DNA from: Ceratorhiza oryzae-sativae
Taxonomy: Eukaryota > Basidiomycota > Agaricomycetes > Cantharellales > Ceratobasidiaceae
NCBI GenBank assembly: GCA_030998015.1
Contig: JARWMV010000014.1
Coordinates: forward strand, 186,001 to 250,000
Direction: 5' to 3'
DNA: 64,000 nucleotides
The notes beneath the pieces are model-generated. The model saw only the letters and a list, made by a program, of their open reading frames with translations. It ran no database searches and was not told the DNA's origin. Position numbers and translations under genes: made by a program. Shown piece after piece: positions 55,763 to 64,000 of the stretch. Within the stretch, counting starts at the first letter, position 1. Each line of letters begins with the position of its first letter.

Positions 55763-57247
55763 CTAGCAACACTGGGCGCAGGACTCTAGACTGGTGTGGA
55801 GCCCAGTGGTGCCTATGCGCTCAACATTTTCAAATGAGTCAAGCTCCCACAACACGATTCGACCGTTTTTACCACCGATAGCCAGCCATCGAGAGCGTCC
55901 ACGGAATTCGGTCGTAATGACCGCACCATCTTCGTGCCCGTCGTCCGACCTAGTCCCGGCGACATGAAGATTTTTCGAGATTCCTTCCTTTGCTTCGCCA
56001 TCCACCTGGGGGTCGCTGGCAAATGCGATGGCGAAGCAACTCTCCTTGAAATGGTCCAGAGTTCCTAAGGGACGCATCTTCCTACAAGCCGTGAGTTCCG
56101 CTAATGTTCCGATTAAATCATCATACCTTCGACCAGCAGAGTAAAGTCTCACGGCACCATCCCATCCGGCAACACCTATCACACGGCCATCTGCACGAAA
56201 TGCGATCGCGCCGTTTCCTCGATGTTTGGTTACCAACGGCTCGGGTTGCTCCACCTCGTCAGCAGCGTTACGCCCGAGTCTGTATCGACAGACTCGATGG
56301 TCGGCAGAGACTGTGGCAGCCATGGAGTTGTCTCCGGCTACGGCCATGCCCATCACTAGACTCCGTCTTTCATTAAATAAACTCGAAGAGTACCACAACA
56401 CACACCAGCTTCCGAATGGTATTTAACACTCCATGCAGTCTCCCAGCCTTGTCCTTCGACCGACATATGCGGATGAGACAAAGCGCGAACCCAAAATGTA
56501 ACTTCCCCGCTTTCGTAGGCAGCCAAGACTTGTGTATGCGTTGAAGTCTGTGAAATATGAAGTGACATCACCACCCCTATAAGTACCATGCACCACGTTC
56601 TGTGAGAAAAGGGAGAATCCGGACTCCGACTCGCTTCCGTACCAGTCTTATAAATGTCTCTTCCTTCATCAGAAAAAGGTTTCCTCGGGGCCGCACCCTT
56701 GATCGTCCCAATCCCCGCGTGGAGCCTCGTTAGGCTTGGGATTGCCCATATATCGATCAGCTCCGATTCGACAAGGTTTGGCAAGGCGAGCAACGCCTCG
56801 CCGGAGCGAGTTGGGTACAGGGCAAATCGACAGTAGTTTAGCGAATTGACGTCTAGAGAGAGCACGATGTTTGGAGTTGCGAGGGTTGGAGAACCAGCAG
56901 CATCCGCGAGAAGAGGGATCGTTGGAGCGAGCTGCCAAACGTAGAGTTTGTAATCGCGCCCATGGCTACCTGAGGTGCGGTAAATACACGGACTAATTAG
57001 TTCGATATGATGCTCGTTCAACTCACGTAATAATCTTATCTTCCCACTCTTGCACCCCGAGTATACTATCGGTATGAGCCGCCCAATCAGCCACGGGTCT
57101 CCAAGTCTGAGTCGAGGTCACAGTCACACGACCAGAGCTATCACCAGCAATAATATACTCGTTATCGCACGTAAATTGGAGGCTATTGATCTGCACCGTA
57201 TGTGCGCGGAGTACTCGGAACGGCGGTGGCGGGGCTTGCGATGGCAT
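55763..57247 (-). CDS. ASA1: ASTRA-associated WD40 protein ASA1 (GNB1L-like)
   Basis: WD40 propeller linked to the TTT/ASTRA complex that matures PIKK kinases. ATG at 57247: MPSQAPPPPFRVLRAHTVQI then NSLQFTCDNEYIIAGDSSGR and VTVTSTQTWRPVADWAAHTD. HGRDYKLYVWQL is the second blade. Family-typical NSLNYCRFALYPTR (Asn-Ser-Leu-Asn-Tyr/Phe-Cys) follows, then VESELIDIWAIPSLTRLHAG, VMSLHISQTSTHTQVLAAYE then SGEVTFWVRA, GMAVAGDNSMAATVSADHRV, VIGVAGWDGAVRLYSAGR and WLAIGGKNGRIVLWELDSFE. Stop at 55763. About six exons. It shares a 54-bp promoter gap with the divergent methyltransferase. Confidence 0.88.
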
Positions 57248-57301
57248 GTTGTCGTGGTCAGGAAGAGGCGCTTGTAGCTCTTGGCGCTAATCGTACTACA
57301 C
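57248..57301. promoter_or_regulatory. 54-bp gap between divergent start codons (ASA1 / methyltransferase)
   Basis: The two ATGs, 57247 on minus and 57302 on plus, are 54 bp apart. Both genes must initiate within or across each other's 5' ends. Confidence 0.7.
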
Positions 57302-58080
57302 ATGTCCTCTGTACAAAAATCCCGGCCCCGAGCTGGTGCATCTATCGACTACTCATCCAAGGGCTACTGGACCTCTCGTTTTGAGCGCGAGGAAACCTTT
57401 GAATGGCTCGCTTCCTCGGCTGCCCTTTTGCCACACATCACCAAAGCGCTTGACGAACTTGATAAAAATGCGCTATGCACGATCCATATTGGATGCGGCA
57501 ACTCGGAGCTTTCGCTAGAACTTCGTCGATGCGTAGCTGGGCGCTCGACTTCTTCAAACATTGATATCATCAACGTGGATTACGCCGTGCCGGTGCTTAA
57601 GAAAATGCAGGCCGCAGAAATCGCCCGGTTTGGGGACAGCACAATGCGCTGGGAAGCCCTAGATCTGCTAGACTGGGAAGCCGTACGCCATTTCTCCCCC
57701 GTTCCCGAACATTCGATTATCCTAGACAAGTCATGCGCGGATGCGATTGCGTGCGGCGAGACCACCCAGACAACATTACTCTCCAGTTGTCCTAGACGAC
57801 ATGCACCCTGTCGAGTACTCGCTCTGCATCTTGCCGCAATCGCCTTGCCAGGATCCGTTTGGCTGGCATATCATACTCGAGTAGTCGTTTCGACTTTCTT
57901 GTCTCCCAGGACGAAGGCGGCTCGAGAGCACGCGAATTTTGGCGGGTCGAATACACTGAGCAAATTCTTGCCCAAACCGAATCACGAGAAAATGTGCATG
58001 CTCCCGAAGTGTACCACACTCTATTTGGTCTTAGAAGAACGGCGAAAGAAGGGATAAATGCGAAGCTGATGTTACATTGA
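57302..58080 (+). CDS. SAM-dependent methyltransferase, METTL12/13-like
   Basis: Class-I methyltransferase, likely a protein lysine or N-terminal methyltransferase by resemblance to METTL12/METTL13/EFM proteins. MSSVQKSRPRAGASIDYSSK then GYWTSRFEREETFEWLASSA is the family opening. Motif I: CTIHIGCGNSELSLELR. IDIINVDYAVPVLKKMQA follows, with the acidic motif II region DSTMRWEALDLLDW and SIILDKSCADAIACGE. Later VLALHLAAIALPGSVWLAY and then SYSSSRFDFLVSQ, REFWRVEYTEQIL, VHAPEVYHTLFGLRRT. These last blocks lie in a different frame from the first (break at about 57870); another out-of-frame piece, DDMHPVE, lies near 57795. No intron explains this without deleting conserved sequence. The open frame from 57302 alone stops at 58057. 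Confidence 0.75.
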
Positions 58081-58205
58081 TATAATAAAAACCGGGTATT
58101 ACATGTAAATATCCATCATCCGTATTCTATGCAACAGGTTCCAACACAGCCAGCGGCAACCCCGAATTCAAAAGCCTTTTACGAGCATCATCCCGAAGTA
58201 AAGTT

Positions 58206-60002
58206 CATGCCTCCATCCATGCCTTGGCTCCTTCTAGCACACGTCGCCGGTCTTGGGGATCAAGACGAGTGATGAGGTACGCATGCATACCCCACTCTGC
58301 AAAGGTGCTGGGAATCTCCGAAGGACGGGACCTGCCTAAGAAGATGGGTCAATTGAGTGAATGTCCCGAGTATTATAAACTTAATAACTCGCATACACCA
58401 TCCAAATCATTCAGCGACAACACCCCATCCAGAACGCCTAGAAAATAGAAGGACTGGGCTCATCCTTACCATGGAACAGCTGTTCGACCTTGTCTCTCAC
58501 AGCTCCCAAGACTTTTTCCCTCGATCTCGGCCCGAACCTCTCGCATAGTGACCAGGCAGTAGACGTTTCGGATACCACCGCTCCTTCGTATTTTCTCTTG
58601 GCCGCTCGCTTCGAGTCGAACAACTCATCCACCGCTTCACAAGCCATAGACTCTAGTAGGGTGCATAGTTCTTCGCCATCTTCACCGAGCTGGGCGTAGT
58701 AAGCGTAGATCCTGCTAAGCGACGCATGTTTCTTGAGGAACCAGGTTGCACTATTCTCTGCTTGAGCCTGGGCGTGGATCCACGCAAGAAGCTGTTCGGC
58801 GATGCTGCTAGGGGTATGTTCGGGTTCGGAATACGATCCAAGATCCGAAGCGGTCGGGAAAGCAACAGAGCACGAGCTGGGTGCGCTGGGTGGCCAAACG
58901 GGACAAGGGGCAGATACAACGTTCATAAAGTTGTTAATGTCTACTTCTGCTGTTGACTATGGGGCCAGGTTTAGCGCCTTTTCCCGTCGACTCGGTACCG
59001 GTACCACTTACTAAATTTAGCAGCGCTTCCGCCACATTCAGCCGAGGGCGCCAAAACGCTCGTTGCTGCATTAGGCGGGCCGCGCACTGCGTTCCCGCAA
59101 TAGCAAATGCCCTAACGAGCAAGCGAGATTTGAGGTCGCGCTCGTCATGTGAAATAAGCGTGCAAACTGTCGTCGAGGAAAGCAGAGCAGAGAGCAGGGA
59201 CGGGTTGGACGGAGTCTGCGCGATAGCCTCTAAATCGTGACAAACACATTAGTAAGGGGTATCACTCGAGATAACCGGATACATACTGAACGCGACGTCA
59301 AACGCGCCTTCCAAACTCCCTACGCCCCGTTCCGCATCGCTCCGACCTCCACAAAAGGGAACAAATCCCCGAGCATCGAACAAGGCGCGTGCAGAGGCAA
59401 GGACAGACCGGTTGCTCGGTGCGCCAAACAGCGACTCGAACACGCGCTGGTCGTCGTCATGGATGAGCGCATCCCACACAAATCCATGCGCAGGCCCGTC
59501 ATCGTCGGGAGAAGGCGCACGGATATGGGCGGCTACTATAAGCGCTCGCGTGCGCGCCGGAAGAGCGACCAGAGTGGCGTGCAAGGCTCGGGCCGGGGCC
59601 GGTCGCGGGATTCTCGGGTTTGTGAGCAGTTGGGCAAACGCGATGGGCACAGGGGCGCCGAAATCTAGCCAAATGCGTGAGCGAAAATCGGGCGAGGGCA
59701 GGGCGTAACGCGTACCGAGCAGCCGCTGGAGATACTCGGGCGTCAAACGCGGACCCCGACGTTTGATCGCATTCCAGACAATAAGCGACCGAGGCAACGA
59801 GGTATCGCGCAGATAGAGATAGTGCTCGTCCTGAAACGGGAGTTAGCCAGTGCAGGCATCGACGGCGCGCAACCCACCTCTGAGATGCAAGGAAGAACTT
59901 CGCGGTGTGATGGATCGCCCAGGGCTCGTCGACCGCGAGCAGGACGGCGAGAATCACCTCCGTTGGGAGAGAAAGCAGGCCAAGACACACAGCAGAACAC
60001 AT
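58206..60002 (-). CDS. F-box-like protein of unknown target
   Basis: N-terminus LGLLSLPTEVILAVLLAVDE then PWAIHHTAKFFLASQ resembles an F-box (SCF substrate adaptor). Splicing through a short intron near 59830-59875 gives DEHYLYLRDTSLPRSLIVWN, then a helical, Ala/Arg-rich repeat-like region: TPEYLQRLLGTRYALPSPDF, IAFAQLLTNPRIPRPAPARA, PAHGFVWDALIHDDDQRVFE, LVRAFAIAGTQCAARLMQQR, AWIHAQAQAENSATWFLKKH and STFAEWGMHAYLITRLDPQD. No standard LRR or WD40 pattern. ATG at 60002. Stop TGA at 58206; the same frame stays open for about 21 more codons (RDDARKRLLNSGLPLAVLEP) to a TAG near 58137. Ordinary adaptor or orphan; confidence in the F-box is moderate. Confidence 0.62.
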
Positions 60003-60516
60003 GATGGTTGTGGGGACAGGGTGATTGGCGTCGATGGAGAGCCCTTTAGCTGTCTCGCCTGCTCAAGCGGGATCCCGTGCTCATTAATGACCATATTCTA
60101 GGCCGTCTTACTCATAGAGCCTGATCGGTCCAATGGCGTCACAACAAGCCCGATCCGGTAGGTTGACTAGCGACTGACTAAGCGCATTTATACAGTACGT
60201 ACTACTCGCGTACAATGTGCCACTAGCCGCGCTTCGACATGAAACATTGACCCCAGACCTATTCGTTCATCATTCTAGCCGAATCTTAACCCGCCTCTAA
60301 CCCTTGATTCGACCTAAACGGCATTTTCAACTGCCTGATCAGGCTTTTGAAGCTGGGCACTTTCCTTGGCTTTGTGCTGCGTGTATTATGTACAAGGTGC
60401 TACGGTCTAGTGAAGATCGTCGTGCGGAAAATCCCAAACGATAACGTACTTGACTAGCCAACAAACGGCCATCTAACCACCTGACGCGAATTTACAAGAA
60501 AACCGGCGCACGTTGG
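60003..60516. other. Intergenic, nothing recognised
   Basis: About 0.5 kb upstream of the F-box-like gene. No gene or repeat recognised. Confidence 0.4.
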
Positions 60517-60830
60517 TCACATGATATAAAGTCTCCCAGAAGCGCACAAAGCATGGGTCTTAGGCACGCCATGTTCGGGTAATCTGCCGAAAGCCTCCAG
60601 TTCCAAATCCAAAGCCAGGCGCTCTAGGTCGGGCATGAGCCTGGAGAAGCGATATAGCATAATCACTGGGACACACTGGCGAGGAAGCGCGAACCTCTCT
60701 AGTTGAATGAATGCGCCTGCAATGACAGAGTCGATCATCCGCTCCAGCCGGATTTCACTAACGAACGAGTGCTCAAGATGCAAGCTTTGAACCAGAGTCG
60801 TGGATGTAGCCGACGCACGCCATCTCTCCT
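60517..60830 (-). pseudogene. Possible F-box/LRR gene relic
   Basis: Open minus stretch HLEHSFVSEIRLERMIDSVI, FIQLERFALPRQCVPVIMLY and FSRLMPDLERLALDLELEAF has the spacing of a degenerate leucine-rich repeat as found beside F-boxes in Agaricomycetes. No start, no flanking exons, no F-box; probably a fragment. Confidence 0.32.
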
Positions 60831-61348
60831 AGAATAAAATCCAAGCCCAAGATGTGCAAGCTTTTGGCTCGGTGGGCCAAGAATGGATCACCACGATCCT
60901 GAAGCTAAAGCTGGCGTCTATGGATCTAATATGGCTTATCTAGGATATGGCTGGAGACCAAGCGTGGGGTAATAATGTGATGTAACCGCAGGCCTGCGAA
61001 TAAACAACATCAATGAGGACTCTCTGGTCAAATGTACAACAACGCCTTATTACCCGTGTTGGAATCAACGTGACCAAGGGGCCGAATGACAAGGAAAGTT
61101 CAACCCGAGATGGCTCATCCTATCTGCTGCCCATGGAAAACACCAAATAGCACTGTATTTTTACGACCAATAATTCATGCAGTATTAACAATTACCCAAG
61201 CGAAGAGCCCGATAACAGAATATAAATGGGATAACAAAAAGATAGCACACGGATAACACCCAATCATCGGTCTTCGTTGAAATGGAACAATCTGCCGCGA
61301 CCCGAATCCAGTCAGTTCCGTGCTTACATGCTATCAAGGATGCTAAAC
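60831..61348. other. Intergenic, nothing recognised
   Basis: About 0.5 kb of AT-rich DNA with no recognised feature; 3' flank of the Ecl1-like gene. Confidence 0.4.
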
Positions 61349-62784
61349 CTACCGTTTTCGTTCCTCGTAGTACTCCTCAACGACCTCTTTTTGAACCATA
61401 CGCTCCACACCATCCTCCCCACGCTCCAACACCAGCTTCTGGACTACTCTCGTACACGGTGCCGGCATCAGAGCGGGGTACATCGGCAGGAACGGCGTCT
61501 TTTGCCCCGCAAGTTGATCGCAACTCTTTGTGCGACTCGCCTCCGTGAGTATATCCTCTGACATGTTATCCGATCGTCTTCGAGGCCGGGAAGGATCTCC
61601 CTTGGTCGGTTTTCTAGAAGAACTTCTCGAGGTTGTGGGCGAGGCTGGCGTCGACACCGGGGTAAAGCCAAATTTGGACCCGGGAAGAGAAGAAGGGTAC
61701 TGCGGTGGGTATAATCTCGGTGCCGAGTCTAGTACGGGCGAGATAGGCGACAGTGGCGTGAGGCCGACACGGTCGGTTTTGGAACGTAGCATTGCGGGCC
61801 GGACGAGAAGTCCCTGAGCTGATACGGTGTCGATACCATATAGACTCTGGGTAGGCGTAATATCCTGAGATCTCGGTTGGTTTTCCAACGGTATTGGACT
61901 AGACTCTTGCGGGGAATGATCATCACCACCGTTCCAGGAAGATTCGTATAGCTGTTTTTTCTCGAGCGCGCCGAGGCGTCTCCTGAGCGGGTCCGATGAA
62001 ATGTCAAAGGGTATGCGGCGTAGAGTGAGGCATTCACATCTCGTACGGAAGCCGGAGAAGGCGTATGTGAATAGCTGAGGGGGCGTCGATGACTTGTCGT
62101 GGTAGCCGGCGGAGGAGGTTGGGTTATAGATGAAGTAACCGCCGGCAAGTCTTCGCTCGAGCTTGCTGTCGTTGCTGTTGAATTTGCACCCAGCCGGCCA
62201 GCGGACCACGGGGCTTTGTCCAAGTTGGTCGACGCGCCGCCCTGGTGCCTACTCCGCCCGTGGATCGTAGCTGGGCGAAATAGCTCTCGTTGGTCAAGGT
62301 ATCGACGTCGATGTCGCTCTCGCTGCTAGAGACTAGAAGAGGGCTCGATAGAGAACTCGCGGAAGCCGGGCCGTTTGAGAACATGGTCTCAGCGACAGCT
62401 GAAATCTTTCAGGTGACATTTGGTCTCGCTCACGACAAGATTCGGAGCATAAAGCGCGACGGTTTTTGGGAGATAACGGTACGGGTTTCGGAGCAGCTGC
62501 CGAATCAGAGGTCTGGGTAGCCAAGAGTTCGATACCGGTAGCTTTAGACGCTTTGCTACTAGTTCGGCCGTGGTTTGCGGTATGGCGACGAGAAATGGGC
62601 GGTCGAGCCGCAGCCAGCTTGGGTTTGAGGAGCCTCGTTCGCCGGCTTGGTCTCAGCCTCGGGAGGGACTACTATCCTCTGGGGCGGGATGAGGCGGTCT
62701 GGTGTTTCGAGTCAATGTTGACTCAATGTTCATAGACTGGAACTACGAACCGCAGACGGGGCACCAGTTAGTATCCAGGTCCAT
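61349..62784 (-). CDS. Ecl1-family lifespan regulator-like protein with long Ser-rich tail
   Basis: The Ecl1 family (life-span regulatory factor) are small zinc-binding proteins extending chronological lifespan in fission yeast; basidiomycete members are longer. ATG at 62784: MDLDTNWCPVC, then after an intron DRLIPPQRIVVPPEAETKPA. Later RRHTANHGRTSSKASKATG, NRRALCSESC (the second Cys pair), a 35-nt intron, and AETMFSNGPASASSLSSPLL. The rest is Ser/Thr/Pro-rich: GGASTNLDKAPWSAGRLGAN, PLSYSHTPSPASVRDVNAS, DPLRRRLGALEKKQLYESSW, PLSPISPVLDSAPRLYPPQY, then a conserved-looking end VVQKLVLERGEDGVERMVQK + EVVEEYYEERKR. At least two frame changes (about 62620 and 62010) lack intron solutions. Family call rests on the paired Cys motifs and MDLD start. 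Confidence 0.68.
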
Positions 62785-64000
62785 GCTGATAGTGCGGGGG
62801 GGCAGAGTGAGGAGGAGCGAGGAGGGTCGAACTCAAAAGGGCTGTGTCCTAAACGAGGAAACTGTAAATGAATGGGCTTGGTCAGATGATGGGGCAGAAA
62901 CTCGAGTCAGGTACAACGCACCACTCAATGGAGCTGGCGTTCCCAGGTCGAGGGGCAGATGCTTTTCAAGCAGAGAGAGAGCTCCAAGGACGAGTCGGAA
63001 ATGGGAGGGGACTTCGGGGCTTTAAGAGAATTGATAACGAAATCTAAAGAGAAAAAAGCGTTAGCGCTGACACGGAACGGTGTAAGACGGGCATCAGAAA
63101 GGGAGAAGGCGGGGGCGTTGTGGGTCAGGACGCGGAATACGGGATATGATCTACGGGGCTGTGGTCCCGAACTCGGTGGTGGAAAGCCAAGTACCACATC
63201 GATGACACATCGAGCGTTGCGGGTGTCACTAGACCCCACGTTTAGATGGCGCGTGGCCGCCTCGTTGAGCTTGTTACACATGTTGCAATGCGGTCATACG
63301 CCAGGGCAACAGTCATAGTTGCACAACGGCGGGACCGGAGAGAATAGATGACTCACACGGTTCGGCGGATAACCTTGTCCCGTTGGGTGTGCAGAGAGCT
63401 GGGCAGAGCGGCAGACGTCGTGGTTGAGGATGGGCAGTGGGCGATAACCAGAACTCTCGAGACCCAGGCTCGGGGCCAGCGGATATTATGCTTTCGATCC
63501 CAGGACGATTCACGATCTCCCCGGCCAGACTGTGCCAATTCCCCTTCGAGACCCGAGAATAGGCTCGACGAACGTTCGAATCGGTTTCCGTGTTCGAACC
63601 CGTATGCATATATACGGTCCCCGGCTCGCAAATTTTTTTTGTCAAGATCAGGATATACAAATGGAAAAGGATAACGGCACCACATGGCAACCCGAATTGA
63701 GGCACCCGATATGCTCGCATCGGAATGCTTGTCCAATGGCCGCACCACGAGTCTCGCCCAGCGCCGGAGGATTCAGCGCGCGGTGCGGTTGCCGAGAGAT
63801 CGTGACTGATAGCCGACTGTCCACAAATTGAACGCGCATTTTCGGCGGGGTAAATCCGGTCGAGTGCGACGTGGACATATGCGCCAAGTGCGCTGTCCAC
63901 TCCTGTGTGCGACACCAAAGGGGGATCTCTCCGGCTTCTGTTCGCGTGGGATTGGCGCTGTCCTCGCACCAACTCCATCATCGAGGCCGCTCTCATACGG
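62785..64000. other. Unassigned end of window
   Basis: Long open frames exist on both strands (for example 63313-63996 minus and 62959-63318 plus), but none shows a recognisable motif and they overlap, as expected in GC-balanced DNA. A gene running off the right edge cannot be excluded. Confidence 0.3.

Noticed and set aside
63550..63615. Two TTCGAA/TTCGAAC boxes resembling a tRNA T-loop
   Set aside because: No matching A-box or acceptor-stem pairing could be found around them.
63313..63996. 227-codon open frame on minus at the right end
   Set aside because: No motif, overlaps other long frames on both strands, and composition looks like an unspliced random frame; left unassigned.
1..64000. 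CRISPR arrays, operons, Shine-Dalgarno sites
   Set aside because: The sequence is eukaryotic with spliceosomal introns throughout; no direct-repeat array seen.

Overview
This window is nuclear DNA of a filamentous basidiomycete, most likely an Agaricomycete. Genes are dense, sit on both strands and are cut by many short introns (about 45-90 bp, GT-AG with CTRAY-like branch sites). Gene content fits this: a white-collar-2-like GATA factor, a dual hybrid histidine kinase, a Dal5-type permease, a membrane-anchored GH5 exo-glucanase, and orphan families typical of mushroom-forming fungi. A Rhizoctonia-like (Ceratobasidiaceae) origin is only an impression. No prokaryotic signals, CRISPR arrays or rRNA were seen, and no tRNA was recognised.

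Layout. 0-5 kb: thymine-DNA glycosylase and an allantoate-type MFS permease, both on minus. 5-9.3 kb: WC-2-like photoreceptor-partner transcription factor and cytochrome oxidase assembly factor PET191/COA5, on plus. 10-15 kb: cytochrome P450 (minus) and a seven-TM orphan protein (plus). 15-28 kb is a compact housekeeping block: CCDC174-like, ankyrin protein, MED22, SDS22, ataxin-2/PBP1 and the checkpoint kinase BUB1. 28-37 kb: HSP20, VPS34 PI3-kinase and a GH5 exo-beta-1,3-glucanase. 38-45 kb: an intronless secreted orphan, a low-complexity hypothetical, GET4, and enoyl-CoA reductase TSC13. 44.5-51.6 kb: one very large dual hybrid histidine kinase. 52-55.5 kb is the only clearly mobile or decayed stretch: a broken BTB-gene tail, a dead pogo/Tc5-like transposon, then a complete BTB gene. 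55.7-62.8 kb: ASA1, a class-I methyltransferase, an F-box protein, an F-box-like relic and an Ecl1-type lifespan regulator. The last 1.2 kb is unassigned.

Functional themes are chromosome segregation and cell-cycle control (BUB1, SDS22, ASA1, TDG), membrane traffic and lipid (VPS34, GET4, TSC13), environmental sensing (WC-2, dual histidine kinase, HSP20) and RNA control (PBP1, MED22, CCDC174). There is no operon logic. Several pairs share short divergent promoters (54, 130 and 158 bp) or lie tail to tail (36 bp).

Two things stand out. BUB1 carries a run of at least seven ABBA-like short motifs. Several otherwise conserved genes (MFS, WC-2, PET191, BUB1, the methyltransferase, Ecl1-like) need a 1-nt frame change that no intron explains; this points either to uncorrected indels in the assembly or to real decay in one nuclear haplotype. 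Exon limits were derived by hand from splice signals and frame continuity and are approximate unless stated otherwise.
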